Shown here: positions 58,590 through 64,000 of the stretch, in pieces
Position numbering within the stretch: the stretch's first letter is position 1
How the letters are laid out: each line of letters starts with the position of its first letter
From: Labyrinthula sp. Ha
Lineage: Eukaryota > Sar > Bigyra > Labyrinthulida > Labyrinthulaceae
Assembly (NCBI GenBank): GCA_015227615.1
Contig: JAALGZ010000019.1
Coordinates: forward strand, 434,001 to 498,000
Direction of reading: 5' to 3'
DNA: 64,000 bases
Position numbers and translations under genes: made by a program
Notes under the pieces: model-generated
What the model saw: only the letters and a program-made list of their open reading frames with translations
What the model was told of the DNA's origin: nothing
Databases searched by the model: none

Positions 58590-61500
58590 CGTTTTTTTCA
58601 CTTGTTGTGCTTTAACTGAAGTTTTCTTGTTTTTCGTTTGCTTTTATTCAATGTGTTGAATTTTTACCGTGTCCAAATAGGACGCCTGTATAGCCAAGGT
58701 AGACATCCTTAACGAGGGTAGTTTTAGCAACAAATTTTTGTGAAAAAACTGTTGTTAACACCTGAAAAATATTTAGAAAATATTTTGGGCAATTCCGATT
58801 TAGTCTGCTGGGATTATACATTGCACAAGAGTTTAATACCAAAGAAATAACAAAAAACAAACAAATTGAAGAACTATGAGAACCAAAGTTTTGAAGAATA
58901 TAAATATTAGGCTAAGGTCTTACATATATGTTTAACTATCACATCTTTATGGAGGGTTTGTTGAATTTGAAAGGTCAAGAAAACTGAAACTTCTACTCCA
59001 CAAAAACATATAAAGTTCATAGAAGGCTTTATCCTATCCATTGCTCTGGTTTCACCATTAGTACAACATACTTTTCGCTTTTCTCAGGTGCACCCTGTCA
59101 TTTTTAGACAGTTTTCTGCATTTAAGTTTTCTCAGATTGCAATGACGTTCAGATCAACTTATAACTCGATGACTAAAATACTCAACTCCTAGAAATCAAA
59201 ATACCGTGTTCTAGTTGAAGTACAAAACAAACAACCACAACATAGCCTTTTTTGAAACAATTAAATGTATATATTATCGCTAAAAATGAAATATCATGTC
59301 TGTAAGAACTTAAATGTGCTTTTGAATACTATATCAGGGGAAAGTACAAGAAGTATATTCATATAGAGAAGCCTGTAATATAATGGCTTAGATTTGTATG
59401 AATAAAAGTGCTATAACCATAAGAAGCAATTAGATTCTGCTATACACTTCTGCGAATAAGTCCTAGATAAGATTAGAGTCTAATTTAGTTATATTTGGTT
59501 GAATAGAAGTTAAGTCTTAACTATTCTTGAGTTGAGTTTGAAACCAAATTAAATTAAGCTAAATAATAATTTTTTAGATTAATAGCGAGGTTCTTGATAA
59601 TTCTTTGAAAAAAACTTGAATGAATCCTAAATCAACCATACCTAGTGTTGATAACCATTTCTGATAATACTTCAGTACTTGGTATCACCTACTCAGGAAT
59701 TTTTCAGTTTTAACGGTATCCTTTTTCAGAGTTTCCGGGATCTTAGAAATAGGATACAGTATAAGGAAGTTTATGCAGAATACTGTAGTTCTGAAAAAGT
59801 TGTTTTAACATACGAACGCTTTCATTACTCTGGGTTGTGAAGTTGATTTAAGCCCTGGACGAGTATTTCATGAGGTATTACACGAATTCAAATTGAGAAA
59901 AATGTCATCTTACCCCCAATATCGACTTTTCTTTAAAAAAGTATAGAAAATTTCCTTAACACTGAATTAAAGTTTTCAGGTCATGTTCTTTAGTTGTTAG
60001 GGGCTCCCTACTATAAAAATTTAGAGAATTATAGCAAAATTGAGTGATTTGAAATTTTCAGATGTGCAGATTTTCAACATTTGACTATTTTAAGTGAAGC
60101 TTAGCTCAGTTACTGTTAACTAGAGAAGAAACATCCTTAGAAATGATTTCAGAAGCTAGATATGTTGAATACTTAGGGTCTGAGAAGAATCAGATCATCT
60201 ATAGAGTTCTTCTTCATGATGTTACGTTTGAATGTATGTTTTTTTGGAGTTCTATAAACTTAGTGAAAAGGACCCTTAGAATTAGCCTTTTTTAAGTTTT
60301 AAAGTACTCGTCCTTATCAAATATTTTAAGAATGCATGATTGAAAAGATTTTCTCAATAAAGACATGTTTTGACTGTTATTATGTATTTGTGGAAGATTT
60401 TGTGACAAATATTAAGAAATACTGTATGCCTTATTTTCCATAATCATCACTTTTTGATGCTTTATGTTATTCTTATCCTTTAAATTTTTATGTTAGAAAG
60501 TGCTATGCTCAGTTTTCGATATTTTTTTAGCTTTTTAGAAACCTTAAGAAGGTATTGTTGACTTTATGGCCATTATATTGCATTTTTGAAAAAATCGTTG
60601 ATAAAGTTTTCAACACCCCATAATAACAAAATCAATAAAATGTTATTGTTTAGCACTATGTTTAAGTTTAATATAATAGTCAATCTTCACAGTTTACAGA
60701 GGTGATGTAAGTTTTTCTTAATTATTTTCTTATCGATATAAAATGAATGAGCTATATTTTGGTGGTATTTGGTGGTCTACATGAACTTAATTATCTCAAA
60801 TCCTATACTATCTTATGTAAATAGGGAATAATTTAAAAGACTTTTCCGTAACTAAATTTTGCTTTTTTAACTCGAAATTTTGACTGAGGAACAAGTTTTG
60901 CAATTATTTGGTAATTCACCAAGAATACAGGTAGACCTGAAAAGAATAGAATAGAAAAATCCCTTCCTGTGCCTAAATATAGAAAATTTGAAAGTTGTCT
61001 ATTTGATACAGTTTTGAGGATTGACTAAATTAGTTGCAATACTGTTTTAAATTAGAATTTAGCTGGATAGGAAAATATAGAATATATCACTTGAAAATAG
61101 ATTGTAGGCCGGAAATATAAAAATATGTAGTTCAATCATAGCATATCTCAGTAAAGAAAAGAAAAAAAGATGTGAAACTTTGGGAATTGAGCTTTAAAGT
61201 AACCTAGTATTTTATTTGGTTTAAGAGGGTTAAATGTAGACTCAGAAATTTGAACTTTTCTATCCCAAATATTGATATGTGAAGTCTTGCCTTGTTTTTC
61301 TGATACTAGATCATACAAATTCGTGGTTTCATTCATAGGAACCTAAGGTCTCTTCTAGAAGTGATTGGGAAAGTAAAATATCTTTCCAAAGGTGTGCTCT
61401 GGTCTTTCTGAAACAGCGAAATACGTTCATCTTTATTTGATAATTGTGAAAAAATTCGCTATGGGCAAGGTATTTTCTCAGTTGCATTTTCTCTCAGAGA

Positions 61501-62169
61501 GTACAACTAGTTCCTTAACATTGTCTAGGAAAGATTCTCAAATGTTTCGATATTCTCTAGGAGTTCATTTAGAGCTGAGATGGAGATAATGTCAAAGGTA
61601 AGGGTAATAGTCATGAGATGATTTTCATATAAAATAGCTTCCAAATGATGTTGATTCTTTGTTTAATTTGCATCTGAGTCAACTTTTCCTTCAATTTTAT
61701 TCCTCTAGAGAAAGAATATAAACAAAATATATTATAAAGATATGATTTAGAACAAAATATTTAATTGTTAATAGATTTTGGGAATACCAAAAAATATCGT
61801 GAATATCGTTATAAACGGTAATTTCCGTAAAATTCAGTATCCGTTAAGGATTCCTTTACCGATAGTTAACGTTAAGCTCAATAAGAAAAAACTAATAATC
61901 ATTTTATTGGTTTTAATTTAGTATATTTTTATATTTTAAACTAATTAATCGAAAAACTTTCAGCAAAATAATTTTTTGTGTCAAAAAAGAACAAAAACAA
62001 AGATGACATTTGATGAAAAATCTATACTAAAATAATATGAAGAAAGGAGGGGAACCAGTGTATTTGGGATTGAGTGGTATATATTTTTGATTTGATTATT
62101 ATAAGGTCGAATAAAGATAGAGAAGAAGCAGAAAAGTTCAACAAGGCAATCAAAACTTCTCTCCAAAAT
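58590..62169. other. Gene-poor stretch with one dispersed-repeat-like segment
   Basis: About 3.6 kb of AT-rich sequence with no recognisable gene. The frames at 58648-58860, 61148-61336, 61392-61589 and 61981-62166 have no domain. A segment at 61791-61880 belongs to the putative dispersed repeat. Confidence 0.45.
61791..61880. repeat. Putative dispersed repeat
   Basis: Contains AATATCGTGAATATCG, ACGGTAATTTCCG, TACCGATAG and TTAACGTTAA, the same word set as at 23391-23520, 36351-36430 and 37041-37140. Boundaries are unknown. Confidence 0.3.
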
Positions 62170-64000
62170 ATGAAAGTGAATAAGGAGATATTTAGCTTAT
62201 TGTAAGATATTTCCTTCTCAAAGAATATAGGTTTGATGATTGTCCACTTTTTGTTCTGAATGAAGAGTTTGAAAAGTTATTAAATTTATTTCCAGCAGTT
62301 GATGAATTGGGGTATTTTTTGTCCTTATTTTAAGATAGGTTTTTTGACTGTTCAATAAATGGTGATACTTTTAATATACTCTCTAAACCAAAAATATTTC
62401 CTATGTTGAATAAGATAGAGTATTTTCTTATTATTTACTTATTATAGTTTTACTGGTTGTGAAATAATATCTTTTGAGTCTTTTGATATGTTTATAAGCA
62501 AAAGAACAAAAGTTGAATAGTGGTTGTATATTTTTGTTTTATTTCATATGTAGGTTTTATGATAATAATTTCACTGCAACTGAGTTATCAATTATTTTTC
62601 AAACACTATCAGAAAATAATACTATGAAGCTCTTAAGGTAAACCAACCTTTTATTTAAACTTTAGTGTTCTTGAGTACACGAATTATAAAGAATATCAAG
62701 AGAAAAAAAACAATAATTGGAGGTGTGAAACAGTTACTTCTTGGAAGTCCTTCTCTTTGCTATTTTGGGTTATTTTGTTTATTATATTTATTCTTTAGGT
62801 TTGAAATATTTGATATTAAAGATTTTGAAACAGCTTTGATTAAACTAGTTGAAAAACATCCTTCACTTTTATATTTGGAAACAATAAATAAAAAGATAAA
62901 AAATAAAAAAAATATTTATATTATGCTTCATTCTATGTTACAAAAAAGATATGATCAAGAACTCTCTTTAAATGAACTTCAACTATTATTTATGGGAGAT
63001 GGTAAAACTGGAAAAACTTCAACAATAAGAAGTTTTTGTAAAAAAAGATTTACGAAAGATATTTCTTCAACTTTGGTTTTAGAAGATACAAATATTTTTG
63101 AAATCAAAGAAGAAAAACTAAAGCCTCTCACTAAATATGAACTTAGTGTGCAGAGAGTGAAAAACGTTCTTGCTATTAAATATGATGTAGATGACAGAGT
63201 TGGAAATACATCAAAATACAATCTTCCATTTGAAAAAGAACTTTTGGAAAGAACTGTTCAAGATGAAGAATTTCTAAAACTGTTTATGAGGGATAATAGC
63301 TCTGAATATGAATCAAACAACCCTTTCTATCGTGTTTCTGATTTTGGAGGTCAAGAAGTTTTTTCTTCTCTTCATCATTTATTTATGAATCCAAATGCAG
63401 TTTATGTTCTTTTATTTAACTTAACAAAACAAAATAACAAAGATATGCATAGACTTAAATTCTGGTTAAAAAGTGTTGTCAAAAATGCTCCAAGAGCACC
63501 TATTGTTTTAATTGGAACTTATTTAAAACTATTTCTTAGGAAAAATGAAAAAGAAGAACTAGAAAAAACTGAATTGAAAGTCTTTAAACTTGTTTCTGAA
63601 ACTTTTACTGATTTTCAGGTACCAAAAAATGAGAAGATTATTTTTTTTCCTATTGAGAATTCAAATCCTTCTTCGAAAACTCTTTCTGAGATACATGAAA
63701 AACTTAAAAGCTTTGCAAAAGAAGATACATTTTTTACCAATTATTTTTCAACTGAGTTAAGTTTACCTTGTGTTTGGGTTTTATTCTTGGATAATTGTAG
63801 AGAAGAATCAAATTATTTAAGTGTGAAAAACTTCAAGAATAAAGGAAAACTTTGTAACTTTACTGAAGAAAATTTGGATGATATGCTTGATATTTATTCA
63901 AGAGCAGGAATTATTTTCTACCATAAAAACCTTGAGTTAGCTGAAGAAGCAAATTTTATATTGTTTGCACCTTCCTATATAGCTCAAACTTTAGGAAGCA
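62170..64000 (+). CDS. ROCO protein (LRR-Roc-COR GTPase), 5' part, runs off the window
   Basis: Roc GTPase with the COR domain that always follows it, as in LRRK and amoeba ROCO kinases; whether a kinase domain follows lies beyond the window. Proposed small exons: 62170-62201, 62231-62311, 62339-62419, 62448-62525, 62554-62637 and 62666-62768, then a large exon from 62799, with introns of 27-30 nt. The small exons encode LRR-like sequence (FYDNNFTATELSIIF). In the large exon the G1 loop GDGKTGKTS (near 62996), G3 DFGGQEVF (near 63342) and G4-like VLIGTYLK (near 63505) define Roc. COR starts about 63760 and includes LDIYSRAGIIFYH and LFAPSYIAQTL. Splicing before 62799 is uncertain: the simplest model meets a TAG at 62518-62520 and a frame change at an A8 run (62703-62710). 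Alternative splices avoid both. The large exon is firm. Confidence 0.8.

Noticed and set aside
62518-62520. TAG as a sense codon (altered genetic code)
   Set aside because: TAG ends the hydrolase gene, and the 2671-codon scaffold exon contains no in-frame TAG at all. Alternative splices explain the ROCO case.
1-64000. tRNA, rRNA or CRISPR features
   Set aside because: No tRNA cloverleaf, rRNA core or regularly spaced repeat array was recognised by eye. A tRNAscan or Rfam search would be needed to exclude small RNA genes.

Overview
This is a window of AT-rich nuclear DNA from a single-celled eukaryote. Several genes are split by spliceosomal introns of only about 27-32 nt. There is a complete Ty1/copia-type retrotransposon. 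The proteins are eukaryotic: AAMP/Sqt1, UDP-HexNAc pyrophosphorylase, a ROCO GTPase, MOB-like proteins, and DNAAF1, a dynein-arm assembly factor. DNAAF1 implies motile cilia or flagella. The code is standard: TAA, TGA and TAG all end good frames. I cannot fix the lineage. Introns near 30 nt are known in Blastocystis and a few other protists, and the LRR/IQ/MORN/WW giant protein reminds me of stramenopile cytoskeletal proteins, but both points are only hints.

Layout. 1-12.7 kb is mostly gene-poor, with two small multi-pass membrane proteins (3.4-4.6 kb), an orphan LRR-like protein on the minus strand (6.1-7.0 kb) and a LINE endonuclease fossil (7.25-7.74 kb). 12.8-15.8 kb holds an M20 dipeptidase (plus, five exons) and an AAMP/SQT1-like WD40 gene (minus, four exons) whose stop codons are four bases apart. 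17.8-22.9 kb is a young, whole-looking copia element. 23-42 kb is sparse: a possible tail-anchored protein, a membrane-anchored purple acid phosphatase-like enzyme (27.4-29.3 kb), decayed LINE reverse transcriptase (about 33.8-34.7 kb), and an alpha/beta hydrolase with a probable GC-AG intron (38.0-39.4 kb).

42.2-58.6 kb is the dense part: UAP1, then DNAAF1 on the plus strand, meeting tail to tail a 2827-residue protein on the minus strand (LRR, Sfi1-like repeats, IQ motifs, KOW-like segment, MORN repeats, coiled coils, two WW motifs). Behind that gene, on the same strand, lies a tandem family of four divergent MOB-like genes. All of them lack the zinc-ligand histidines of classical MOB1, and one is broken. 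The window ends inside a ROCO (LRR-Roc-COR) gene.

The most interesting feature is the block at 44.8-58.6 kb: a giant scaffold with features typical of basal-body or cortical proteins, next to a local expansion of zinc-less MOB-like proteins and a flagellar assembly gene. MOB proteins elsewhere activate NDR/LATS kinases and act in division and cortical patterning. A functional link here is only inference from adjacency and domain type.
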